DNA of 64,000 nucleotides from an archaeon (GTDB lineage: Archaea > Thermoproteota > Nitrososphaeria > Nitrososphaerales > Gagatemarchaeaceae). Location of the stretch: contig CADDZR010000001.1 of the NCBI GenBank assembly GCA_902812495.1, positions 1 through 64,000 on the forward strand. Direction: 5' to 3'. Below, in pieces: positions 57,904-64,000 of the stretch (position 1 is the first letter of the stretch; every line of letters starts with the position of its first letter). A program made the position numbers and the translations under genes. The notes beneath the pieces were generated by a model. That model was not told where the DNA came from and did not search any database. It worked only from the letters and a program-made list of their open reading frames with translations.

Positions 57904-58932
57904 GTGACCGAATTAAGAAAAATCCAGAAGGTAGGGTATTCAACCCTCACTGTTTCGATACCAAGTAACTTTGCCAAGAGGACAGGCTTGAAGTCAGGCG
58001 ATGTTGTTATTGTGAGAGAGGAGACAGACGGCACACTTAGATTAATACCAAGATCTAACAATGAGCAAGTTAGCAAGATTACAATAAAGCTAGAGGGCTC
58101 AGACGATGTCTTGATCCAAAGGGTAATCCAAGGATGCTACGCTTTGGGATTTGACAGGATTGAGCTAGTCTCAAAGGAGATAATAAGCGAAAATGTACTG
58201 GAGAAGTGCAAAGAAGTGGTAAGGCATTTACGTGGCCTTGAGATTGTGGAGAGCGATGCAAAGAAACTAATCATACAGAGTTTCATGGATCCTACAAAGT
58301 TCCCCGTCGATGGGTTAATAAAGAGACTCCAGCTTCTCGTCTCTCAGAGCCTAGAGAGTATGATCTCATCTCTTGAAAAAACCAAGATTGACGCTGTCAA
58401 GCTCAATGAGGTGAAAAGGACCTTTTATGAAGTTGAGAACCTTTACTGGCTCATAGTTAGGCAACTTCTAGTTGCATTGAACAGAAGGGAACTTTCTGGA
58501 GAAATAGGGATAGAATCACCTCTTCATGCAGCAGGCGATAGAGTGGTGGCCAAAGCACTGGTCGAGATTGGGAACATGGTATCAGAGATAGCTGAAGAAT
58601 TCGTTTACATCAGAGAAAGAAAACTTGTGTTTGAAAAGGAAACGCTTGATAGGCTCAGAGCGCTAGCAAAAAATGTTGGAGACGTATTTGAGAAGACTGT
58701 TGAGGCGTTTTTGACTCCCGAACCAAGTTTAATTAGAGAGGCAATGAACTACATGGAGAAAGCTCTGGAATCTGGAAGAAGCTTGAACAGACTTGAAAGT
58801 ACCCAGCCAAGCAGTGTTAGAATACTTGTATCATATTTCATTGGTCTGGCTAGGTACTGCAATATAATAAATGAGATATCGTTACACAGACTCCTCAGAA
58901 AGAGCGGCGAGTATGTAAGCATCCAACTTTAA
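57904..58932 (+). CDS. PhoU-domain regulator with N-terminal AbrB domain
   Basis: The N-terminal VTELRKIQKVGYSTLTVSIPSNFAKRTGLKSGDVVIVREETDGTLRLIP is an AbrB/SpoVT swapped-hairpin DNA-binding domain; residues 90-342 contain two PhoU-like helical bundles (SLESMISSLEKTKIDAVKLNEVKRTFYEVENLYWLIVRQL and AEEFVYIRERK...). The archaeal AbrB-PhoU fusion is thought to regulate phosphate uptake. A TATA element (TATATATAG, 57871-57879) sits 26-30 nt before GTG 57904, deciding the start over ATG 57868. No pst genes nearby. Confidence 0.85.
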   Translation: MTELRKIQKVGYSTLTVSIPSNFAKRTGLKSGDVVIVREETDGTLRLIPRSNNEQVSKITIKLEGSDDVLIQRVIQGCYALGFDRIELVSKEIISENVLEKCKEVVRHLRGLEIVESDAKKLIIQSFMDPTKFPVDGLIKRLQLLVSQSLESMISSLEKTKIDAVKLNEVKRTFYEVENLYWLIVRQLLVALNRRELSGEIGIESPLHAAGDRVVAKALVEIGNMVSEIAEEFVYIRERKLVFEKETLDRLRALAKNVGDVFEKTVEAFLTPEPSLIREAMNYMEKALESGRSLNRLESTQPSSVRILVSYFIGLARYCNIINEISLHRLLRKSGEYVSIQL

Positions 58933-58960
58933 ATTACCTATCTGAAGTTTCTTGTTGGGT

Positions 58961-59068
58961 GCGGGGGTAGCGAAGCCTGGTTAAACGCGCGGGACTCAAG
59001 GTCAGCTATGCTTCAGATGGGGTATCCCGTCCCTTAGGGGTCCGTGGGTTCAAATCCCACCCCCCGCA
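58961..59068 (+). tRNA. tRNA-Leu (CAA) with 23-nt intron
   Basis: Acceptor stem GCGGGGG/CCCCCGC (58961-58967 with 59061-59067) and discriminator A. T arm GTGGGTTCAAATCCCAC. Anticodon CAA at 58997-58999 between stems CGGGA and TCCCG, with a long type II variable arm (CCCTTAGGGG). An intron occupies about 59001-59023, the canonical position 37/38. Mature length 85 nt. No 3' CCA encoded. Confidence 0.93.
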
Positions 59069-59350
59069 TTCAACCGAGGGTTTGGATTTCTTGTATCGTT
59101 AAAAGATGCCTCCAAGGATATGAAGCATATATACAAGAACGCAAAAAGAAGCCTGAAGGAAAAATGATGAGAATAAACCTACTAGGAGATTGGATTATTG
59201 GATACGGTAGGTCCTATGAACTCGATAAACAAAGCAGATGTAATGCGCTGACTTTCTAGGAGTATACTGATTATTATTGTGGTGTACCTTATTATTAAAA
59301 TAAATTAATTGAGTTCTAGAAGTTTGTGGTTATAAACTAAACTATGATTA

Positions 59351-60370
59351 TTGAACGTGTATAATGTACCGAATCCTGAAAAGGTAAATTTTGTTAGTGC
59401 AAATAAACTCAACATTTCAGAAGAAAAGCTTGAAACAGGCTATAATGGGCTTGATAGACTAATAGGGTGCCTTGAATCAGCCCAAACATATCTTTTCTAT
59501 GGAGGAGTGTTTCTAGATGAATTTGTGCACAAGTTAATAGTTAGAGGATGTAAAATTGGTACTGTTGCATACCTCAACAACACAAACTATTACTCTGAAA
59601 AGACGCTTCTACATCCAGATAAAATTGCCTTTTATGCTAAGAGAGAAGGTATTGAACCAGAGGAGATTCTCAAAAGGGTATTCTTTTCAGCTGCTTATAA
59701 TGAACTAAGGCAAGAAAAAGCTGCATCAGAGCTTCTTTCTAGGATAAAACAAGAAAAGAGTACTAAGCTTGTAATACTCCATAATATTACAAAATTTCTT
59801 AGCACAGCAAAGGACAGAAACAAAGCAACTGAAAGTGTTAACAGTATAATTTCATCTTTCTGGCAACTTTGCTCAGAATACAGAATAATACTTGTTATAA
59901 CAACTGAACCAAGAAATGAGACAGCAATTAGAATACCAAACCCAGAGGCTACAAGCTTGATGATGCATCTTTCAAGGGTAATTGTTTTTTTGCGCGATAG
60001 AGACTTTGGCGCACAAGCAGTTGTAATTAAGCATCACTCAATTAGCACACCAGCATATGTAGAAATAGAGAATTCTCAAATTGATATTGTGAGTAATCAA
60101 ATTAGAACAAGACTTGATGAAACGATAAAAAAGCTGTCTGATAGTTTTGTACCACTTTTGCGTGACAAAGAAACAAGAGATGCGTTTCAAAAGTTAAGAG
60201 AGGTGTGGGGGAGAGAAGTTGAAGCGATTTGCAATAGAGAAATGCCAACTTTGTTTGATTCTATTAACTTCATCTCTAACCTCCATAACAAAAGTGAGTT
60301 AGAAGAACTTGTGAAAAGGGTTGAAAGTATTGAAAACAGATTAAAAGAGACCAAAAATGCAAAGCCTTGA
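59351..60370 (+). CDS. RadA/RecA-superfamily paralog without Walker A motif
   Basis: 339 residues. TGYNGLDRLIGCLESAQTYLFYGGVFLDEFVHKLIVRG aligns with the RadA/KaiC start (TGi..LD.LLGGG...e..G..GsGKT), but the GxxGxGKT P-loop is replaced by YGGVFLDEF. A Walker B-like strand KLVILHNITKFLS and RIILVITTEPRNE with the later HLSRVIVFLRDRD strand remain. ATP binding is therefore unlikely. The tail after residue 230 is helical and unrelated. It overlaps the polymerase gene by 14 nt. TTG 59351 or GTG 59357 could start. Confidence 0.72.
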   Translation: MNVYNVPNPEKVNFVSANKLNISEEKLETGYNGLDRLIGCLESAQTYLFYGGVFLDEFVHKLIVRGCKIGTVAYLNNTNYYSEKTLLHPDKIAFYAKREGIEPEEILKRVFFSAAYNELRQEKAASELLSRIKQEKSTKLVILHNITKFLSTAKDRNKATESVNSIISSFWQLCSEYRIILVITTEPRNETAIRIPNPEATSLMMHLSRVIVFLRDRDFGAQAVVIKHHSISTPAYVEIENSQIDIVSNQIRTRLDETIKKLSDSFVPLLRDKETRDAFQKLREVWGREVEAICNREMPTLFDSINFISNLHNKSELEELVKRVESIENRLKETKNAKP

Positions 60371-62426
60371 AGGATGGTTCTTTGATGTCTACATACAGCA
60401 GAATGAAGCAATACTTTGGTTCAAGACAGATGATAATGAGCTTATCAGATTAAGGGATAGATACAAAAATTTTGTTTATGTACTACCAAGAGATGAGAAT
60501 TCAAAGAAAGATTTAATCTTTAGACTCGAAGAGACAGGTTTTGTAGACAACATAATAGAAGAAGAAAAGAAGACAGAACTTGGTAAGAAAGAAAAGAAAA
60601 AACTACTTAGATTAGAGATAAACCTTGAAAAGCAGCCAAAATGTTTCCTTAAAAGTCTAGAAAAAAGCCCGTTTGTTGAGAAGGTTTTTTGTTCAGATTT
60701 AAGGCATGTACAAAAGTATCTTTTCACACAGTTAAAGATAGAGCCCACAAGCAGAGTTAAAACGGAGTATAATGCAGATTCTATTTTGCATGTTGAGAAA
60801 ATAGATGATGATAAGATTGTCCCTCCTCCATTTAAAATGTCAAGACTTTTTGTTGAGCAGAAGCTTGGTTGTTCTAGCAAGCAAATCAGCTCAATGAGAA
60901 TTATTACAAATAATGATGAAGTGGTTTTTGACGGTACAGAGGCTTCTATCATAGATATGTTTTCAAGTTATCTATCAGAGAAAAGTATAGACTTGGTTTT
61001 TACACCTAAATGTGATAGTTTTACTTTCCCTTTTATAACGGAAAGAGCCCTTGCAAACGGTATAATCCCAAGCTTTGGAAGATGCTCTGATAAGGAGCAG
61101 GTTAGGAAACAGGGTTCGTTTGGAGGGAGGATATTTCTTGGAGATATTTTCTATGGGTACAATGCAGACGAGTGGGGCATCGCGGGGTTAGTAGAAAGGT
61201 CGAGGTTTTCATTTCTTCCAATGGGCCTTGCAACTAGATGGAAAAGTAACAAAAGTATAGATTCGAGAAACTGTTTTGAACTTATGGAAAGAGGATATGT
61301 TATTCCACGCGAAAATTATTTTGAATCGGTCCGCTCACTCAGTGAGCTAATGCAACTTGATAGAGGTGGATTAATTTTCACACCCGAGCTTGGTTTGCAT
61401 GAAAATGTAGGAGTACTTGATTTTGATTCACAGTTTCCTAGCATAATAGTGAAAGAGGGTCTGAGTTATGAAATAGAAAGCGAAGAGCAATTTAGACTTA
61501 TACCAGAGGTAATAAGACCTTTCATAGCTAGACGACTGTTTCTCAAGTCAATAAAAAAGACTTTACCAAAGGAAAGCCCTTTAAGAAAATACTGCGAACA
61601 AAGAATAGAGGCCTTGAAACTTATAAACGTGACACAGTATGGAATTACAGGGTGCTGTTGGAATAGATTCGGTAATGCTAAGACATTCGAAGCGATAAAC
61701 AAAGCATCTAGAAATGCGATGATAAGGGCTAAAGAAATTGCGGATTCGCTTGGCTTCAGGATAATTTACGGTGACGTTGATTCTATCTTTGTTTCAAAGA
61801 GTGGAGCCATAAAAAGAGATTACGAAAATCTGGCTTCTGCTATTGCTTCTGAAACAGGTCTTTCTATTTCTCTCGATAAGCACTTTAAGTTTATCGTTTT
61901 TCTGAGACATAAGAACGATTGCGAATTTACAGCACTAAAAAGATACTTCGGTCTGACTTATGATGGAGAAATAGATTCAAGGGGAATCGAAGTTAGAAGA
62001 GACGATATACCGGATTTTATAAAGGAGTTTCAACTCAATCTTATAAGCACGGTACTTGATTTTGAAAATGCAAACGAGGTATATACTGAAGGTATTAGAA
62101 AGGGACTTGAATTAACTAACCAAACACTAGACATGATAAGAAATGGCTCTGTTTTAGCGGAGAGGCTTTTTATTAAAAAGAGAATCTGGAGGGATCCCTC
62201 AGATTATAATGTGAACGTGGCTCACTCTGTTGCTGCGCAAAAACTAATTTCGGTTGGCAGAAAGGTTGATACTGGAGACAATGTAGGTTTTCTTTATATT
62301 GACCATCGCAACCCCAATCCTCTGCTGAGGGTTGAGATCTTACCAAAATGGTATGATAAAGAATATTATTCAAAAATGATAATTAATACAGCAAAGACTA
62401 TATTTGAAAGCTTAAAAGAAAAGTAA
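60357..62426 (+). CDS. family B DNA polymerase paralog (PolB2/Dpo2-like), exonuclease motifs lost
   Basis: 689 residues. Polymerase motif A VLDFDSQFPSIIVKEG, motif B region EALKLINVTQYGITGCCWNRFGN (Lys, Tyr, Gly kept, Asn replaced by Val), motif C IIYGDVDSIFVSK, and ALKRYFGLTYDGEIDSRGIEVRRDDIPDF. Catalytic Asp residues are kept. The exonuclease region is recognisable (FDGTEASIIDMFSSYLSEKSIDLVFTPKCDSFTFPFITERA) but Exo I DxE and Exo II YNxxxFD residues are absent. The steric-gate Tyr is Phe. Short N-terminus. Such polymerases (archaeal PolB2) are linked to DNA-damage tolerance. Overlaps a RadA-like gene. Confidence 0.85.
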   Translation: MQSLEGWFFDVYIQQNEAILWFKTDDNELIRLRDRYKNFVYVLPRDENSKKDLIFRLEETGFVDNIIEEEKKTELGKKEKKKLLRLEINLEKQPKCFLKSLEKSPFVEKVFCSDLRHVQKYLFTQLKIEPTSRVKTEYNADSILHVEKIDDDKIVPPPFKMSRLFVEQKLGCSSKQISSMRIITNNDEVVFDGTEASIIDMFSSYLSEKSIDLVFTPKCDSFTFPFITERALANGIIPSFGRCSDKEQVRKQGSFGGRIFLGDIFYGYNADEWGIAGLVERSRFSFLPMGLATRWKSNKSIDSRNCFELMERGYVIPRENYFESVRSLSELMQLDRGGLIFTPELGLHENVGVLDFDSQFPSIIVKEGLSYEIESEEQFRLIPEVIRPFIARRLFLKSIKKTLPKESPLRKYCEQRIEALKLINVTQYGITGCCWNRFGNAKTFEAINKASRNAMIRAKEIADSLGFRIIYGDVDSIFVSKSGAIKRDYENLASAIASETGLSISLDKHFKFIVFLRHKNDCEFTALKRYFGLTYDGEIDSRGIEVRRDDIPDFIKEFQLNLISTVLDFENANEVYTEGIRKGLELTNQTLDMIRNGSVLAERLFIKKRIWRDPSDYNVNVAHSVAAQKLISVGRKVDTGDNVGFLYIDHRNPNPLLRVEILPKWYDKEYYSKMIINTAKTIFESLKEK

Positions 62427-62516
62427 ATACACCCACTCAAGTGAAGAGCACGAATTACATTCTAAATTGCCTCAAACAAGAAAACTTTAAGCGCCGTATA
62501 AAAAATCAGGTAAACA

Positions 62517-62590
62517 GCCAGGGTAGCTCAGCCTGGGAGAGCACCCGGCTGAAGACCGGGCTGTCGTCGGTTCAAATCCGACCCCTGGCA
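62517..62590 (+). tRNA. tRNA-Phe (GAA)
   Basis: Acceptor stem GCCAGGG/CCCTGGC, anticodon GAA at 62551-62553 in loop CTGAAGA between CCGG and CCGG stems, T arm GTCGGTTCAAATCCGAC, discriminator A, no CCA encoded, no intron. Confidence 0.95.
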
Positions 62591-62690
62591 TATAACAACA
62601 TTAACTGAAACCGTGATCGCGGTAAAATCAAATTCTTTAATTTAGTGTATCTGACAACTATTAATATAAGCAAATTGTTGATGGTGTGGT

Positions 62691-63206
62691 TTGACAAAGT
62701 GGGAATGCTATAGATGCGGTTATGTGTTTGAAGGGGATACAACCCCTGAAGAATGTCCAAACTGTCATTATTCACTCACCTTTTGGCTTGAACATGTCGA
62801 GGAAAAACCACTTACTGTCAGAGCCTTTGTCAAAACAGACTTTCTTACGATAGATGCGGATAAATCCGTTTGGGAGGCTGCGCGTTCAATGAAGGAAAAG
62901 GGTGTTGGAAACATAATTGTAACCGTAAATGGGGAACCAGTTGGTATTGTTACTGAGAGGGATATACTGAACAAGGTCGCGGCTGAGGATCTACTTGCTT
63001 CACGTGTACAGGTTAGGAAAATAATGTCGTCACCTCTGATCTCGGTGACTACGGACACACCTCTGGAAGAAGCCATAAAGCTAATGGCGAAACACCACAT
63101 AAGGACGCTCTACGTCACGGAAAACGGTAAGCCATATGGGCTTCTAAACATGAGGGCAATAGTAGGAGACCAGTTCAGGGTGGCTAGACCTGTAGAAGAG
63201 AAGTGA
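62691..63206 (+). CDS. CBS-domain protein with N-terminal zinc ribbon
   Basis: 171 residues. A rubredoxin-like ribbon CYRCGYVFEGDTTPEECPNC (two CxxC) precedes a CBS pair: AFVKTDFLTIDADKSVWEAARSMKEKGVGNIIVTVNGEPVGIVTERDILNKV and KIMSSPLISVTTDTPLEEAIKLMAKHHIRTLYVTENGKPYGLLNMR. CBS pairs bind adenosine nucleotides. TTG start exactly 26 nt from the centre of TTAATATAAG. Ends 4 nt before the convergent modE stop. Confidence 0.9.
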   Translation: MTKWECYRCGYVFEGDTTPEECPNCHYSLTFWLEHVEEKPLTVRAFVKTDFLTIDADKSVWEAARSMKEKGVGNIIVTVNGEPVGIVTERDILNKVAAEDLLASRVQVRKIMSSPLISVTTDTPLEEAIKLMAKHHIRTLYVTENGKPYGLLNMRAIVGDQFRVARPVEEK

Positions 63207-63210
63207 GAAA

Positions 63211-63765
63211 TTAGCTCTTACCTATTATAATTTCTGTTGCCTTTATGATTGCGTCTACCACATCTCCCTCTTTTAATCCGAGCTCTTTAACCGCATCTGT
63301 TGATATCACAGAAATAATCTTTCCTCTCTCGAGTATTTGCATTTTAACCATTGAAGTTACATCTCCTCTTTCTATCTTAACAACTTTGGCTTTGACTTTA
63401 TTTCTTGCACTCAGCCTGTAGCCGGCGTGCTGCCAGTAGTCTGAATCGCTCAGGGCATTAAAAATGTATTTCCTCAAGCGTCTGAAGTTCTTTAAGAGTT
63501 CCTTGCCTTGATCAGTTAATTCTGCTCCACCCCCCTTTTTTCCGCCAGATTTTCTCTTTACCAAGCTCATCCCCGTCCTCTTTTCCAGTGCTGAAATTCT
63601 CGACCAAGCCGCCCTGAATGAAAGGCCCGCCCTTCTGGCCGCCTCCGATATAGACCCAGACTCAGAAATAAACCTAAGAAGTCTCGCGTCTACTTGATCA
63701 ATAATGGGTACTCTTGACTCGTTCTCCAAGACCAAGTAAAAATTCGGTCTGAGGCCACTATGCAT
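63211..63765 (-). CDS. modE: ModE-family molybdate/tungstate-responsive regulator
   Basis: 184 residues. N-terminal LysR-type winged helix: LLRFISESGSISEAARRAGLSFRAAWSRISALEKRTGMSLVKRKSGGKKGGGAELTDQGKELL, the ModE hallmark. A single TOBE/Mop-type domain follows: SARNKVKAKVVKIERGDVTSMVKMQILERGKIISVISTDAVKELGLKEGDVVDAIIKATEIIIG. E. coli ModE has two such repeats; one is normal for short ModE. Divergent from a binding-protein gene with a ModE-like operator between them. Confidence 0.9.
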   Translation of the reverse strand: MHSGLRPNFYLVLENESRVPIIDQVDARLLRFISESGSISEAARRAGLSFRAAWSRISALEKRTGMSLVKRKSGGKKGGGAELTDQGKELLKNFRRLRKYIFNALSDSDYWQHAGYRLSARNKVKAKVVKIERGDVTSMVKMQILERGKIISVISTDAVKELGLKEGDVVDAIIKATEIIIGKS

Positions 63766-63786
63766 GTTTTCTCTTTCTACGACATG

Positions 63787-63804
63787 AATAAATACTTTTA
63801 TAGG
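63787..63804. promoter_or_regulatory. divergent TATA boxes for modE and the binding-protein gene
   Basis: On the minus strand TATTTATT (about 63787-63794) lies 25-26 nt before modE ATG 63765. On the plus strand TTTTATAG (63796-63803) predicts a start near 63826, inside the operator. Confidence 0.55.
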
Positions 63805-63805
63805 T

Positions 63806-63829
63806 CGTTATGAACAGCCATTCATAACG
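63806..63829. promoter_or_regulatory. ModE-type operator
   Basis: A perfect inverted repeat CGTTATGAA - 6 nt - TTCATAACG, 24 bp long. The ends CGTTAT and ATAACG with a 12-bp middle are those of the E. coli ModE box. It overlaps the predicted transcription start of the binding-protein gene, so bound regulator would repress. Confidence 0.8.
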
Positions 63830-63840
63830 GTGTAACAAAT

Positions 63841-64000
63841 TTGCAGAAAAGATATTTGGCGGTTATTGTTGTTGTCTTGGTTGTTGTGGCCGCGTTCGCA
63901 ATTTACCAAACAATAACCCAGAAGAAAAATACACTCATGATCTACACTGCAGATGCATACGTCGGCGAGGTAAATGCTTTCGCTGGTAACTTCAGCATTT
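63841..64000 (+). CDS. molybdate/tungstate ABC transporter substrate-binding protein, partial
   Basis: Only the first 53 residues are in the window: a TTG start, a basic tip, a membrane/signal helix (YLAVIVVVLVVVAAFAIYQ), then KNTLMIYTADAYVGEVNAFAGNF, which follows the start of ModA/WtpA-type oxyanion-binding proteins. Identity is supported mainly by the divergent modE and operator. Whether it prefers molybdate or tungstate cannot be read. Cut by the window end. Confidence 0.65.
   Translation, partial: MQKRYLAVIVVVLVVVAAFAIYQTITQKKNTLMIYTADAYVGEVNAFAGNFSI

Noticed and set aside
59044-59259. 71-residue frame beginning inside the tRNA-Leu gene
   Set aside because: It starts in the tRNA and reads through AT-rich spacer; no family pattern.

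Overview
The window is a piece of an archaeal chromosome. The 16S rRNA begins with the archaeal TCCGGTTGATCCTGCC and the operon has bulge-helix-bulge processing stems. One tRNA-Leu carries an intron just after the anticodon. Many genes have a TATA-like box centred about 24-30 nt upstream of the first codon, the geometry of leaderless archaeal transcripts. ESCRT-III/CdvB, a PolB2-type polymerase, two catalytic-domain-only AsnRS paralogs and the two-subunit 2-oxoacid:ferredoxin oxidoreductase point to the TACK group, probably near Thaumarchaeota/Aigarchaeota. GC-rich rRNA in a more AT-rich genome suggests a thermophile. Species cannot be named from sequence reading alone.

Layout: 0-2.6 kb holds an FAD oxidoreductase flanked by transposon-end-like hairpins and small, probably decaying ORFs. 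2.6-9.0 kb is a compact trpEGDCFBA operon in which every junction overlaps. 9.4-16.6 kb has a DUF1028 protein and a five-gene peptide-type ABC transporter. 16.9-26.6 kb has short units: cupin, nitroreductase, DUF59, a regulator divergent from an ECF S-component and a DUF4430-like surface protein, EVE, an indoleamine 2,3-dioxygenase operon, a CAP protein, CdvB and OsmC. 26.6-37.7 kb has an amidohydrolase, an SPFH/zinc-ribbon cluster and a DUF4129-DUF4350-MoxR-DUF58 cluster. 37.9-44.3 kb has a class V aminotransferase, pyrF/pyrD/pyrE, an AsnRS-like protein and a PLP-enzyme/rhodanese fusion. 44.8-50.3 kb is the 16S-23S operon on the minus strand. 50.4-58.9 kb has secreted and regulatory genes, a second AsnRS paralog, ferredoxin oxidoreductase and a PhoU/AbrB regulator. 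59-64 kb has two tRNAs, a degenerate RadA plus PolB2 cassette, a CBS protein, and a ModE regulator divergent from a molybdate/tungstate-binding protein cut by the window edge.

Strongest unusual features: (1) a 583-nt group I intron at position 2500 of the 23S rRNA, with P1-P9 readable by eye, carrying a GYD-domain gene with its own TATA box instead of a homing endonuclease; (2) a palindromic TATA box exactly midway between the divergent pyrF and pyrD start codons; (3) an operator between modE and the substrate-binding gene that matches the enterobacterial ModE box in both hexamers and spacing; (4) a Walker-A-less RadA paralog overlapping an exonuclease-dead PolB2, resembling the logic of bacterial ImuA-DnaE2 mutasomes; (5) an archaeal indoleamine 2,3-dioxygenase in the same window as a full trp operon; (6) two genes that seem to start at AUA or AUC; (7) overlap of gene ends at nearly every convergent gene pair.
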